NCBI RefSeq assembly: GCF_000332335.1 | Contig: NZ_KB235948.1 | Location: 888,718 to 952,717 of the forward strand | From: Kamptonema formosum PCC 10802 | GTDB lineage: Bacteria; Cyanobacteriota; Cyanobacteriia; Cyanobacteriales; Oscillatoriaceae | Direction: 5' to 3' | DNA: 64,000 nucleotides | Part shown: positions 1 to 9,137 of the stretch, one piece after another | Numbering within the stretch: position 1 is the stretch's first letter | How the letters are laid out: each line of letters opens with the position of its first letter | Notes under the pieces: model-generated | The model's input: only the letters and a program-made list of their open reading frames with translations | What the model was told of the DNA's origin: nothing | Database searches by the model: none | Made by a program: the position numbers and the translations under genes

Positions 1-2
1 TT

Positions 3-695
3 CCTCTTTCAGCCTTAAACATACCGGCCAAACTTACCTATGAGCCACAAGCACCGCAAGGACCGACTTTAGACTCTCATGGCTCACTAATTTCCCTGGC
101 GATTAACTGCGAGCAAGCCGGCATAACCAATGTCGCTCAAGCCGCGATGCTAGTGCGCGGAATTTTGCCCCCGATAAGCACTCTCAAAATTAGCAATAAG
201 ACGGGACGTCCGTTGGAACTGCAGAAGACTTCACCGGCTCCAACTCAACAAAAAAATCTTCACCCCCCAACACCACCTCAAAAATCCGCCGGCTCGCCCG
301 AATTCTTAAAGCAGCTAGCCGGCTGCGCCAATCTCTACCAGATAGATCCCTCCGAAGCATCTGTCACAGACGAACTGCGACAAGCTCGCAAACAGCTCGC
401 TGATTTTTGGCTCAGCGCCGCAACAGACGACTTGGAAAACCTTTACTCAGGCGATGCAGGGAAAAGCCATCAAATCCTCCTGAGCAGCGGCATTAAAGAA
501 CAGCAATTAACCGAAACAGAGCGAGTTTTCGCCCATGAATTAGCAGCACAAATTACTGAAAAATTAGACAGCCAAAAACTCATCCAATACCTGCTTGCGG
601 CCACATTATACCGGCCAGCCGGCCAGATGCCGGTGCCCGACAACCTGCCTCACCTCCCCAACTGGTTTCTCGCTGATTACGAACGCTTGCTATAG
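3..695 (+). CDS. 3' part of an unidentified protein-coding gene (5' end outside window)
   Basis: The frame is open from the first bases of the window to a TAG at 693-695, so this is the C-terminal part (about 230 residues) of a longer protein. An internal ATG at 147 is not a likely start because coding continues upstream of it. The visible sequence has a Pro/Gln/Thr-rich linker (roughly window residues 75-95) followed by a helical tail of about 130 residues ending in ADYERLL. I recognise no family. The stop codon lies inside the left terminal repeat of a MITE-like element (691-786). Without that insertion the frame would read two more residues (Thr-Leu) and stop at TAA. The protein is therefore probably intact apart from a two-residue C-terminal change. 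Confidence 0.7.
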   Translation, partial: PLSALNIPAKLTYEPQAPQGPTLDSHGSLISLAINCEQAGITNVAQAAMLVRGILPPISTLKISNKTGRPLELQKTSPAPTQQKNLHPPTPPQKSAGSPEFLKQLAGCANLYQIDPSEASVTDELRQARKQLADFWLSAATDDLENLYSGDAGKSHQILLSSGIKEQQLTETERVFAHELAAQITEKLDSQKLIQYLLAATLYRPAGQMPVPDNLPHLPNWFLADYERLL

Positions 696-786
696 CGGTT
701 TTCATCTGAGTTAGGTACTAAGAAACCCGGTTTCTTAAAGAAACCGGGTTTCTGGCATGTACTTCATCCAACTGAAAACCGCTATA
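691..786. mobile_element. MITE-like element, family A (13-bp TIR, TA target)
   Basis: Perfect 13-bp terminal inverted repeats TATAGCGGTTTTC (691-703) and GAAAACCGCTATA (774-786) enclose a long central palindrome (AAACCCGGTTTCT arms, 722-753). The outer TA on each side fits a TA target duplication of the IS630/Tc1 type (inference). It has no coding capacity. Related copies are at 16918-17014 and 41273-41369. Confidence 0.75.
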
Positions 787-812
787 ACTTTGTAATCACA
801 ACCCCATTTTGG

Positions 813-835
813 AGGACAGGCGGGACGCCTGTCCT
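813..835. repeat. Dispersed palindrome (ggacaggcg family)
   Basis: GGACAGGCG and CGCCTGTCC form a 9-11 bp stem just 3' of the minus-strand gene ending at 839. It may act as a transcription terminator or mRNA-end hairpin. The same palindrome recurs at 3270-3334, 9180-9300, 45666-45690 and 51020-51045. Confidence 0.7.
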
Positions 836-838
836 ACA

Positions 839-3223
839 TCAGGAGGTAACTTTCCTCGCTAAAAGTTCCTGAAAAACCCCATACATATCGCCAGCGAACT
901 TTTGCGGGTCCCACACCGGCGCTAGATTTGGCGGCTGCTTAGATTTCAGAAGCTGCTCCCTGACAGCATGCCGCAAATCAGCATCCTTCCCAAACTTAAT
1001 CCCCCACTCCACATACTCTTCCCAACTGCCAGCAACCCCCGCTTCAATCCCCATACTTTTCAGGAAAGAGTGCGCCACTCGCGAGTAAAACTGCTCACCC
1101 CTTCTCGTCACCACCGGCAAATTAAACCAGAGCGCCTCCAAAGTCAGAGTCCCGCCATTACATGGATAGGAATCCAGCAGCACATCCCCCAGCAAATATC
1201 TCGACCGGTGCTTTTCTTCAGGCTCCACAAACCCGAGAAATTTCAGCCGGTGCAAACCCACACCCTGACGAGCGCACTCTTCCTTATACATCGACTGAAC
1301 AACCTCCAAATCCGCCTTCCCCCTGTGTAACAGCAAACTGCTGGGCACATGCTTGAGGATTTGCACCTGCGCTCTCACCAAATCCGGGTTCAACTTTCTT
1401 CCCGGAGATACAGACATATACACAACCTGATCCGAACTTATCCGCAGCGCTCTTCGCGTAGACTCCCCTTCCAAAGGCGCACTTTTAAACCCAGAAACAG
1501 CCATAAAAGAATCAGGCATCCTCACCAACTGCTCTGTGTAATGCTGTTCCGTGCCGGCGGGCAGCGTGTGCCAGTCGCAGAGAAAATAATTGCTCCCCGA
1601 TATAAACGGCGGTTCCCAACCCAACCAAGACACACAAACAGGAGCCGGCTGCCCATACAGTATCTCTGCGTGAGCCGGAACCGTCACAGAATCCAAATCC
1701 ACTAATATATCCAGCTCATCCTGCAATATCTGCTCCCTGACTTCCCGTGGATCTGCCACCTCTCCATTCAGCAGGTATTTTTTAGGCCAATAGAATTTCT
1801 CCGCCACTCCTTCAAATAGCTTCGTTCGCTCATCCGCTTCCAACTTTCCCGTCACATACAGGAAAATGTGAGGAGTAATCGCCGATAGCTCCCGAATGAT
1901 GTCAGCGCAGCACCAGCCCACCGAATGCTTTTTGAAATGCCTCGATATAAAGCCAATCCTTAACTGCCTGCCTTCGCTACTTTTACTGAATCGAACGCTC
2001 GCCTCACCGTTATTTTTTAGTCCCGATATTTCCTCTAGATTTTGGACTATTTTTTCGCCCCCTAATCTAGCCAACTTAGCATTCTGTTCCAGATCGTCTC
2101 GCAAGTGCGGAGCCAGAAAGAAAAACAGACTGTACAGCGCGATCGCATCCTTTCCGCTCAAACTGCCAGCCTTTTCGTGTATGAGCGCTTCAGTTTGCAA
2201 AAACTTCTCCGCAGCCACCTTACTCAAGCCAGATTCCAGATAAGCGTTGATAAAAAACATTGCCGCCTTCAGCTGGCTTTTCTCCCCAGCCCCCAGCACA
2301 AACCTGTCAGCCGCTTGTCTTAACGCTGAACTATTAGTTTTCCACACACTGTTGAGTAGCGCGCACAAATTCTCATGGGCTTCAATCAAATCCGGTTTCC
2401 ACTCAATAGCTTTCTGGAAACTGGCAATCGCCGCCTCAATTTTCCCCTGCTGCTGAAGTGCCAGACCCATATTAGAGTGCGCCTCGGCCAGACTCGGTTT
2501 CAACTCCAGCGCTTTTTGGCAGCTAGCAATCGCCTCCTCAGGCTTGCCCTGCTGTACAAAAATCGTGCCTATATTGCAGTGCGCTTCTGCCAGGTCAGGT
2601 TTCAGGGCAATCGCTCTTTGAAAACTGCCAAAAGCCTCATCCAACCGGCCCTGCAGCAGAAAGGAACTGCCCATGTTCAAGTAAAAATCCGCAGTCCCAG
2701 ATCCGGCACTTAATTCCATCGCCTTCCGCCAGCAAGCCACAGCCTCATCCAGCCGGCCTAACTGCTGCAGCGCCTTACCCAAATTCGAGTAGACAGCAAC
2801 CAATTCAGGCTTCAGTTCCAGCGCCCTCTCGTAGCAAGAAATCGCCGACTCCAACTGACTTTGCCTGTAAAACATGCTGCCCAAATTAGCGTGCGCTTCT
2901 GCAAACTCAGGCTTAATTTCCACCGCCTTCGAGTAAGCCCGAATTGCCGCATCAATTTTACCTTGCCCTTGCAGCACATTCCCCAGCGTTTTGTACCCGG
3001 GGGCGAAATCCGGCTGAATCTTCAGCGCCTGCTGGCAAACACCCAGCGCCTCCGCCAACCTCCCCCGCACAAAATAAACCTCGCCTAGCTGGTTCAGCGC
3101 CTCAGCGCTGTCAGGTTCAATCTCCAGCGCCTTTTGATAGCTGGCAATAGCCTCATCGAACTTGCCGGCATCTTTCAGTTCATTGCCGGTTTTAAAATGA
3201 ATTTCAGCTGACTCTGACTTCAC
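839..3223 (-). CDS. TPR-repeat protein with GT41 (O-GlcNAc transferase/SPINDLY-like) glycosyltransferase domain
   Basis: The 794-residue protein starts with about eight 34-residue tetratricopeptide repeats (residues 4-280; recurring pattern A-x-x-x-Y/F-x-x-A-L-E-x-x-P). A helical linker follows, then a C-terminal GT-B domain (about 420-785) of the kind found in O-GlcNAc transferase and SPINDLY. Family marks include GFISRHFKKHSVG, the DILVDLDSVT strand, QPAPVCVSWLGW, and LLDSYPCNGGTLTLEALW near the sugar-nucleotide site. In this family the TPRs bind the acceptor protein and the GT domain transfers sugar to Ser/Thr; donor and acceptor here are unknown. It is the last gene of the minus-strand CDP-sugar operon, about 160 bp after the methyltransferase, so it may use the operon's unusual sugar or glycosylate surface proteins such as the neighbouring RTX protein (inference). 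Confidence 0.85.
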   Translation of the reverse strand: MKSESAEIHFKTGNELKDAGKFDEAIASYQKALEIEPDSAEALNQLGEVYFVRGRLAEALGVCQQALKIQPDFAPGYKTLGNVLQGQGKIDAAIRAYSKAVEIKPEFAEAHANLGSMFYRQSQLESAISCYERALELKPELVAVYSNLGKALQQLGRLDEAVACWRKAMELSAGSGTADFYLNMGSSFLLQGRLDEAFGSFQRAIALKPDLAEAHCNIGTIFVQQGKPEEAIASCQKALELKPSLAEAHSNMGLALQQQGKIEAAIASFQKAIEWKPDLIEAHENLCALLNSVWKTNSSALRQAADRFVLGAGEKSQLKAAMFFINAYLESGLSKVAAEKFLQTEALIHEKAGSLSGKDAIALYSLFFFLAPHLRDDLEQNAKLARLGGEKIVQNLEEISGLKNNGEASVRFSKSSEGRQLRIGFISRHFKKHSVGWCCADIIRELSAITPHIFLYVTGKLEADERTKLFEGVAEKFYWPKKYLLNGEVADPREVREQILQDELDILVDLDSVTVPAHAEILYGQPAPVCVSWLGWEPPFISGSNYFLCDWHTLPAGTEQHYTEQLVRMPDSFMAVSGFKSAPLEGESTRRALRISSDQVVYMSVSPGRKLNPDLVRAQVQILKHVPSSLLLHRGKADLEVVQSMYKEECARQGVGLHRLKFLGFVEPEEKHRSRYLLGDVLLDSYPCNGGTLTLEALWFNLPVVTRRGEQFYSRVAHSFLKSMGIEAGVAGSWEEYVEWGIKFGKDADLRHAVREQLLKSKQPPNLAPVWDPQKFAGDMYGVFQELLARKVTS

Positions 3224-3258
3224 CGAACAACCTCACTCAATTCCTATTGGAAAACCGC

Positions 3259-3336
3259 TGTTTTTTTCTGGACAGGCGAGACGCCTGTCCTGCGTCACGA
3301 TGCTGTTTTTTCTGGACAGGCGAGACGCCTGTCCTA
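3259..3336. repeat. Tandem pair of dispersed palindromes
   Basis: Two copies of a unit of about 44 bp, each ending in the GGACAGGCG..CGCCTGTCC palindrome (3270-3290 and 3314-3334) preceded by GCTGTTTTTTCTG. They lie in the spacer between the methyltransferase and TPR-GT41 genes and look like a recent tandem duplication of one palindromic repeat. Confidence 0.7.
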
Positions 3337-3380
3337 CGCCTGGATGCAGGGGGTGGGGTTCAGCACCTTACTGACCGCCA

Positions 3381-4622
3381 TTATACAATTTTTAACTCAG
3401 GAATGGGAATAATAAAACACCCGCCCCTGCGCCGGTATTCAGCCTGCTGAGCCAAAATCTCCTCAGCAAAATTCCACACCAGCAGCAACACGCAATCTGG
3501 CATCGCTTCCAGCAGCTTATCAGGCGCACAGACCGGCAGGTGAGCCCCCGGAGTGTAACGCCCCTGTTTGTGCGGGCTGCGATCCGCCACAAAATCAATG
3601 ATCTCCCCGCCAATCCCGCAATAGTTCAGCAAAATGCTGCCCTTCGCCGAAGCGCCATAAGCCGCAATCCGCTTGCCCTTTGCCTTCAAATCGCGCAGCA
3701 TTTCTAGCAAATTGCCTCGCAGCCGCTCAACAGACGCGCCAAACTGCCGGTAAAACCCTATTTCACCCACCCCCCACTCAGCCTCCTCTTGCAACAAAAG
3801 CCGCACCCGACCCAAACCCTCATCCCCTTTTGCTGGAGATTTTACCACAAAAAGGCGCAGCGAGCCACCGTGAATCGAAACTCGCTCAACATCCGCCACC
3901 CGCAACCCGTGCCGGTGAAATAGCTCAGTCAGAGCAGTCAGCGAGAAATAGCACAAATGCTCGTGATAAATCGTATCAAATTCTACCTTATCAATCAAAT
4001 CTTTAACATAAGGCACCTCAATTGCCGCTATGCCCCCATCCTTCAGCAAATGGCCAATACCAGCCACAAACCCATTCAGATCCGCCACATGAGCCAGCAC
4101 ATTATTGGCGTGGATGACATCAGCTTGCTTGCCCTTATCCTTGAGATTCTCGCCCAACTCCGAGCCGAAAAACTCGCACAGCGTTGGAATTCCCCGCTCC
4201 GCTTCCGCCACCCGCGCAATATTCACCGCCGGCTCTATCCCCAGCACCGGCACGCCTTTTTGGCGGTAATACTGCAGTAAATAACCGTCATTGCTGGCAA
4301 TTTCCACCACCAAACTGTTGCTAGAAAGCCCGCGCTCAGCAACCAGCCTCCCCACCAGCGCCTCAGCGTGCTGGAGCGCCGTGTCCGAAAAAGACGAGAA
4401 ATAGCAATACTCTCGAAACAGCAGTTGCGGCGGCACCGTTTCCGAAATCTGCAGCAAAGCACAGTGCGGGCAAAAAATCAAGTCAAGGGGATAAGTCGGC
4501 TCAGCTGCCGGCAGTTGCTCCGCAGCCAGCAGAGCATTGGCCAGTGGCATCTGACCCAGAGATAGCACCGGCTGCAAACCCGATTTGCCGCACGACCGGC
4601 AAACTGGCCACCCATTCCTCAT
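3381..4622 (-). CDS. Sugar C-methyltransferase (TylCIII/NovU-like, SAM-dependent)
   Basis: The 413-residue protein has the three-part build of nucleotide-sugar C-methyltransferases. The N-terminal zinc-binding segment has two CxxC pairs (CRSC near residue 8 and CPHC near 51). The SAM-binding Rossmann core carries [11 protein letters not shown] (about 105-115) and the acid-containing LGIEPA. The C-terminal domain has [14 protein letters not shown] (about 325-338) and VLLLVWNF. Family members such as TylCIII and NovU add a methyl group at C-3 or C-5 of 4-keto-6-deoxy sugars. Its ATG overlaps the stop of the upstream dehydratase gene (ATGA at 4619-4622), so the two are translationally coupled. 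The likely substrate is therefore the CDP-4-keto-6-deoxyhexose made by that enzyme (inference). Confidence 0.85.
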   Translation of the reverse strand: MRNGWPVCRSCGKSGLQPVLSLGQMPLANALLAAEQLPAAEPTYPLDLIFCPHCALLQISETVPPQLLFREYCYFSSFSDTALQHAEALVGRLVAERGLSSNSLVVEIASNDGYLLQYYRQKGVPVLGIEPAVNIARVAEAERGIPTLCEFFGSELGENLKDKGKQADVIHANNVLAHVADLNGFVAGIGHLLKDGGIAAIEVPYVKDLIDKVEFDTIYHEHLCYFSLTALTELFHRHGLRVADVERVSIHGGSLRLFVVKSPAKGDEGLGRVRLLLQEEAEWGVGEIGFYRQFGASVERLRGNLLEMLRDLKAKGKRIAAYGASAKGSILLNYCGIGGEIIDFVADRSPHKQGRYTPGAHLPVCAPDKLLEAMPDCVLLLVWNFAEEILAQQAEYRRRGGCFIIPIPELKIV

Positions 4623-5608
4623 CCAGACCCCCCCAAAAACTTCCGATACCAGTCAACAGTGCGCTGCAAGCCTTCCTCCAGCGCAAACAGCGGACGCCAC
4701 TCCAGCATCAGCCTTGCCTTAGCCGCACTCAGGTACTGATAGCGAATTTCGTTGCTCGCCTGATTGAGCACCAGTGGCTGCAAGTCAGATCCCATAATAG
4801 CGAGAATCCGCTCCACCAGTTCCAGCACCGGCACCGGCATTTCGTCAGAAAAATTGAAAGCATGGCCGCGCAAGTCAGGGTTTTTGGCCAGCTGCTGGGC
4901 CAGAAGCGCGTAGGCAGCTGCCCCATCCTCAACATAAAAGTAGTCGCGCACATAGTGGCCATCAGAGCGAATCACCGGTTGCTGGTTGCGCAGCACCGAA
5001 CGGACAGTCCCCGGCACCAGCCGGTTCCAATTCAAATCCCCGCCGCCGTAGAGATTGGCGCAGCGGACAACCGCCACCGGCAACCCGTAAGTGGCCGCAT
5101 AGGACTGCGCGATCAGATCCGCGCAAGACTTGCTGACATCATAGGGGTGCCGGCCAATCAGCGGCGTCTCCTCAGTATAGGGCAGCTGGCCTGTTTCGCC
5201 GTAGGCTTTATCTGACGAAGCGACAATAATCTGGCGCACCGATGGACTGCGCCGGCACGCTTCCAGCAGCGACCAAGTGCCGCGAATATTCGCTTCAAAA
5301 GTGGAGAGGGGATTGCGGTTAGCGATGCCCACAATCGTCTGGGCGGCTAGGTGAAAGACCGTATCGATTTCGTACTCCCCCAAAGTCCGCTCCAGCAGCG
5401 CCAAATCGCAGATGTCGCCGCGCACCACCGGCACCCGCTCCAGCAGCCCCCCCCGCACCAGCTCGCTGAGCGGCACCCAGTCGCGAACCAAGCACACCAC
5501 CGCCGCACCCCTGTCAAGCAGGTGCCGCACCAGCCACCCCCCCAGCAAGCCGGTGGCACCCGTCACCAGAGTTGGCCGGTCTTGCCAGAAATCATCGTTC
5601 TCAACCAT
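4619..5608 (-). CDS. rfbG: CDP-glucose 4,6-dehydratase-like NAD-dependent epimerase/dehydratase
   Basis: A 329-residue extended short-chain dehydrogenase. The NAD-binding glycine motif GATGLLGG lies near residue 17, [10 protein letters not shown] near 85, and the catalytic Tyr/Lys appear in YDVSK (about 157-161). RfbG converts CDP-glucose to CDP-4-keto-6-deoxyglucose. The assignment as CDP- rather than dTDP- or GDP-sugar specific rests on the adjacent glucose-1-phosphate cytidylyltransferase gene and on the typical opening ([17 protein letters not shown]). It lies 109 bp after the rfbF stop and overlaps the methyltransferase start by 4 bases. No rfbH (C-3 dehydrase) is present in the window, so the pathway probably does not go to a 3,6-dideoxy sugar here. 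Confidence 0.88.
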   Translation of the reverse strand: MVENDDFWQDRPTLVTGATGLLGGWLVRHLLDRGAAVVCLVRDWVPLSELVRGGLLERVPVVRGDICDLALLERTLGEYEIDTVFHLAAQTIVGIANRNPLSTFEANIRGTWSLLEACRRSPSVRQIIVASSDKAYGETGQLPYTEETPLIGRHPYDVSKSCADLIAQSYAATYGLPVAVVRCANLYGGGDLNWNRLVPGTVRSVLRNQQPVIRSDGHYVRDYFYVEDGAAAYALLAQQLAKNPDLRGHAFNFSDEMPVPVLELVERILAIMGSDLQPLVLNQASNEIRYQYLSAAKARLMLEWRPLFALEEGLQRTVDWYRKFLGGSG

Positions 5609-5625
5609 GATTTGATTCTATTAGA

Positions 5626-5712
5626 GCATGGGGTATGGGGCATGGGGCATGGGGAATTGGGCATTGGGCTATGCGCTATGCCCTATGCGCTATGCGCCTT
5701 TGCCCCATGCCC
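5626..5712. repeat. Short tandem repeats (gcatgggg / ctatgcg types)
   Basis: Runs of GCATGGG-type heptamers followed by GCTATGCGC-type units fill the spacer between rfbG and rfbF. The same kind of repeat is seen at 16790-16845, 17310-17405, 31011-31045 and 63785-63925. Confidence 0.8.
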
Positions 5713-5717
5713 GATCC

Positions 5718-6488
5718 TCAGTCCCACACCTGCCAAGGGGCGTGGCCACTTTGCCATAAACTTTCCAAAAGCCGCACATCCCGCAGCGTGTCCATACACT
5801 GCCAGAACCCGTCGTGCCGGTAAGCCGCCAGCTGGCCATCAGCCGCCAGACGCTCCAAGACATCCGCCTCCAAACTGGTACTATCTCCTTCCAGGCAGTC
5901 GAAAATGGCCGGTTCGCAGACCAGGAACCCGCCATTGATCCAGCCTTCGCCAATTTGGGGCTTTTCCGTGAACTCAGCCACCAAATCCCCGGCAAACACC
6001 AAACCCCCGAAACGAGCCGGTGGGCGCACCGCCGTCACCGTCGCCACACGCCCGCACGACCGGTGAAAGCGCAGCAAATCCTCCAAGTCAACGTTAGCCA
6101 CTCCGTCCCCATAAGTCAGCATGAACGTCTCGTCTTTCAGCCAGGGTTCCAGACGCTTGACGCGGCCACCCGTGAGAGTATTGACACCCGTATCGATTAG
6201 GTGTATAATCCAACTGTCTGACTCCTGACCGGACACCCGCACGTCGCCGGTGGCCAGATTCACCGTCAGATTGCCACTCAGGGTGCGGTAGTCCAAGAAA
6301 TAGCGCTTGATGACTTCTCCCTTGTAGCCCAAAGCGATGCAGAACTCCTGAAAGCCGTAGTGGGCGTAGTGCTTCATAATGTGCCAAAGGATGGGCCTTG
6401 AGCCAATTTCCACCATTGGCTTGGGTTTGACTTGGGTTTCTTCGGCTAGGCGGGAGCCCGACCCACCGGCAAGAATAACGACTCGCAT
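5718..6488 (-). CDS. rfbF: Glucose-1-phosphate cytidylyltransferase
   Basis: The enzyme joins CTP and glucose-1-phosphate to give CDP-glucose, the first step of the CDP-6-deoxyhexose route. About 256 residues, the usual RfbF length. The N-terminal nucleotidyltransferase signature is VILAGGSGSRLAEET followed by KPKPMVEIG; LTYGDGVANVD holds the metal-binding Asp; WINGGFLVCEP follows. I chose the ATG at 6488 (MRVVILAGG), which matches the family start; an ATG four codons upstream at 6500 is possible. It is the first gene of the minus-strand operon rfbF-rfbG-methyltransferase-GT41, and the divergent spacer to the RTX gene at 6974 should hold promoters for both. Confidence 0.92.
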   Translation of the reverse strand: MRVVILAGGSGSRLAEETQVKPKPMVEIGSRPILWHIMKHYAHYGFQEFCIALGYKGEVIKRYFLDYRTLSGNLTVNLATGDVRVSGQESDSWIIHLIDTGVNTLTGGRVKRLEPWLKDETFMLTYGDGVANVDLEDLLRFHRSCGRVATVTAVRPPARFGGLVFAGDLVAEFTEKPQIGEGWINGGFLVCEPAIFDCLEGDSTSLEADVLERLAADGQLAAYRHDGFWQCMDTLRDVRLLESLWQSGHAPWQVWD

Positions 6489-6973
6489 CTGTTGCAGCAC
6501 AGTCCATTAATTTACGGGGGGATCTGGCGCTGTCACACCCCTAGTGATTTAATACCAGTAAGGCTGTTGAGTCAACTTTTTTTCTGCCGCGCCCCCACTC
6601 CCCGGGAAACTCGGAAAGCAGGAATTGTGTCTGAAATGATACAGAATCCTTTAAAGACACAGTATAGAGCGGCACAGGCAACCGTGCCGCCAAGCTTTAA
6701 TTTTTATACAGACTGCTAACTGCGAGAGAATTCCGGGGGCCAAGGGCAGGGGACTGGCCAGCCAAGCTTCGCAGCGAGGCCAAAAGTGGGGGAGGCAAAC
6801 CATCAAAAATTCTCAAGGCATACAGGCTAGACACAGACCTGCAATCTAGGCTAGACTTGCTGCGGATTGCTATAATAGACCACTGCCAACTCAACGTCAA
6901 GGAGTTGAGACAGTAGCCGCACTCGCAGTGCGGGCAAGGACTACGACGCGCAACAGAGGAGAGAAACCGGAAA
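6489..6973. other. Divergent intergenic region rfbF / RTX gene
   Basis: No convincing gene. It contains a strong hairpin at 6669-6690 (GCGGCAC / GTGCCGC) followed by a T-rich stretch, and a likely promoter for the RTX gene near 6871. Small reading frames here lack coding character. Confidence 0.6.
6848..6876 (+). promoter_or_regulatory. Putative sigma-70 type promoter of the RTX gene
   Basis: TATAAT at 6871-6876 is preceded by TGC, giving an extended -10 (TGCTATAAT). No good -35 is visible. A start just downstream would give a leader of about 90 bases, ending in the AGGAGAG Shine-Dalgarno before ATG 6974. Confidence 0.45.
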
Positions 6974-8965
6974 ATGGTAAGAATATTAAACGATGATGCC
7001 AACGTCCTACAGCTGCTCGACGGCCCAGATACGGTTCTGGGACTGGGTGGCCAAGACCTAATCCAAAGTTATTCTGGGGGAAAGAGTGCCATTTATGGGA
7101 ACGCCGGGAACGACCAGCTGCTCGCTCAAGGCCCAAATGACACCCTGGACGGGGGGAAGGACAATGACACCCTCACCAGTACCAAGGGGTCGAGTTTGCT
7201 CCTGGGAAAGGAGGGCAACGACTCATTGACTGCAGCAAGTGCCGGCAATGACACTATGCTGGGCGGGGATGGCGATGACACGTTGGTCGGCACTACTCCC
7301 GCACAAACAAATACATCAGGCTCCTTGTTCCCTGGACTGGGGAGCAGCAGCACTGTCCTCGCCGCTACGAACAACTACCTCTTTGGCAACGCAGGAAACG
7401 ACACCATTATAGGGGGCGGGAGTAAGGACACCCTGCGAGGGGGCAAAGACGACGACTCGATACAAGCAGCAACAAACTCAGAGAGCAACTTCTTGTCCGG
7501 CGACATGGGTGCGGACACGATATTTGGTGCGGGGGACTACGATACCCTGCTTGGCGATATTGACACAGCCGGCGGCAACGACATTATCGTCGGTGGGGCG
7601 GACGCAAAGCAGCTTTTGATTTTTGGGAATCAAGGCAATGACATCATCATAGTAAATTCAGCTGACACTGTACAGGGCACAAACACTAATGGCGACACTA
7701 TTGCCATTGATGACTCCGTAAATGGTACGCAAGCTACGGTGCACGGCGGTCAGGGCAACGACCGCATAGATGCCAGAAAAACAGACGGAAAAAGCTCTAT
7801 ATATGGCGATGCCGGTGATGACACCATAGAGACCGACCAGCAGACCGATAGCCTGTTTGGTGGGGATGGCAATGACTCTCTCGTTGGTGTGGCGGGCACA
7901 GCAGCTGATACCACAGGAGGAGGAACTGGTACCACGACAGGAGGAGTGTTCGATACCGTAACAGGATCGCAGGGCACTTCAGGAACCTACATGGATGGGG
8001 GTGCTGGTAATGACATCTTGGTAGGGAAGGGCCGGCAGTCCCTCAGCGGTGGCGAGGGCAATGACATCTTGTCTGGTACGACGGGCGACACCTTGCGGGG
8101 CGATGCCGGCGATGACCGCATAACGGTGGATTCTCTGGGTGCCGCTGTTGTGGACGGCGGTGATGGCAACGACACCCTCACAGGCGGTGATGCGAACGAC
8201 GTTCTTACAGGTGGTGCCGGCAATGACAGCCTGACTGGCGGTGCGGGGAACGACAACCTCAGCGCCGGTGAGGGCAACAACACCGCAAATGGCGGTGCGG
8301 GGAACGACACCATCACCGCCGGTGCCGGCAATGACAACCTAATTGGCGATACGGGGGACGACCGCATCACCGCCGGTGACGGCAACAACACCGTAAATGG
8401 CGGTGAGGGGAACGACGTCATCACCGCCGGTGCCGGCAATGACAGCCTGCTTGGCGGTGCGGGGGACGACAACATCAGCACCGGTGACGGCAGTAACATC
8501 GTATTTGGCGGTGCCGGCAATGACACCATCACCGGCGGTTCCGGCAACGACTACCTGCATGGCGACGAAAACGGCAGCACTACTGGCGGTAACGACAGCA
8601 TCACCGGCGGTGCCGGCGACGACAGTCTTATTGGAGGTGCCGGTATCGACACCCTCACCGGCGGAGATGGGGCCGACCGCTTCTATTATTCTGCCGTCAG
8701 TGAAGGTGGTGCGAGCGAAATCATCAATAATTTTGTCACCGCCACCGACAAGATATACCTGGCGAAAACTGCCTTTGGCACTTCCGTTACTACCACCTCC
8801 ACGACAGGATCGAACTTCGAGTTGACTACCCAAAATGGCACCGTTATTTACAATAGCACCTCCAGAACGCTGTCCTTTGATGACCTCGGCACTGCAGCTG
8901 CTGTGACACTCTTCACGCTCAGTTCTGGTTCTTCGCTCGCTGCTACCGACATCACACTCTATTAA
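6974..8965 (+). CDS. RTX calcium-binding surface protein, oscillin-like
   Basis: A 663-residue acidic protein made almost wholly of RTX nonapeptides (GGxGxDxUx). They are sparse in the first 350 residues and dense from about 380 to 570 (repeats of the type GGAGNDSLT). Each pair of repeats binds calcium in a parallel beta-roll. The last 100 residues are repeat-free and Ser/Thr-rich, ending LAATDITLY; this is where a type I secretion signal lies in RTX proteins. There is no Sec signal peptide. A good AGGAGAG ribosome site precedes ATG 6974. Length and repeat content resemble oscillin, the 646-residue calcium-binding glycoprotein coating gliding Phormidium filaments; that match is from memory, not a search. 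The downstream PPIase-HlyB-HlyD operon is the obvious exporter. Other secreted RTX proteins would look similar. Confidence 0.88.
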   Translation: MVRILNDDANVLQLLDGPDTVLGLGGQDLIQSYSGGKSAIYGNAGNDQLLAQGPNDTLDGGKDNDTLTSTKGSSLLLGKEGNDSLTAASAGNDTMLGGDGDDTLVGTTPAQTNTSGSLFPGLGSSSTVLAATNNYLFGNAGNDTIIGGGSKDTLRGGKDDDSIQAATNSESNFLSGDMGADTIFGAGDYDTLLGDIDTAGGNDIIVGGADAKQLLIFGNQGNDIIIVNSADTVQGTNTNGDTIAIDDSVNGTQATVHGGQGNDRIDARKTDGKSSIYGDAGDDTIETDQQTDSLFGGDGNDSLVGVAGTAADTTGGGTGTTTGGVFDTVTGSQGTSGTYMDGGAGNDILVGKGRQSLSGGEGNDILSGTTGDTLRGDAGDDRITVDSLGAAVVDGGDGNDTLTGGDANDVLTGGAGNDSLTGGAGNDNLSAGEGNNTANGGAGNDTITAGAGNDNLIGDTGDDRITAGDGNNTVNGGEGNDVITAGAGNDSLLGGAGDDNISTGDGSNIVFGGAGNDTITGGSGNDYLHGDENGSTTGGNDSITGGAGDDSLIGGAGIDTLTGGDGADRFYYSAVSEGGASEIINNFVTATDKIYLAKTAFGTSVTTTSTTGSNFELTTQNGTVIYNSTSRTLSFDDLGTAAAVTLFTLSSGSSLAATDITLY

Positions 8966-9022
8966 CTGAATTGAGCGGCACGTTGAACGGCTGTGATTGA
9001 ACTCACAGCCACATAACACAAG

Positions 9023-9049
9023 GCCAGGGATCTCCCTCCCTGGCTTTTT
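9023..9049 (+). terminator. Rho-independent terminator after the RTX gene
   Basis: An 8-bp stem GCCAGGGA / TCCCTGGC with a 6-base loop is followed directly by TTTTT, 57 bases after the RTX stop codon. Confidence 0.88.
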
Positions 9050-9137
9050 GCTGTCCGCTGTGGCCGGCGGCAGGCACGACCCTCTCTAGGCTGTCACACA
9101 CTTAATTTGCGTTATAAATCGTTATCGCATCGCTAAC

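Noticed and set aside
7126..8547. Long open frames on the minus strand under the RTX gene
   Set aside because: They are complements of the GGxGxD repeat codons: Pro/Ser-rich translations with no ribosome sites, mirroring the repeat rhythm of the real gene.
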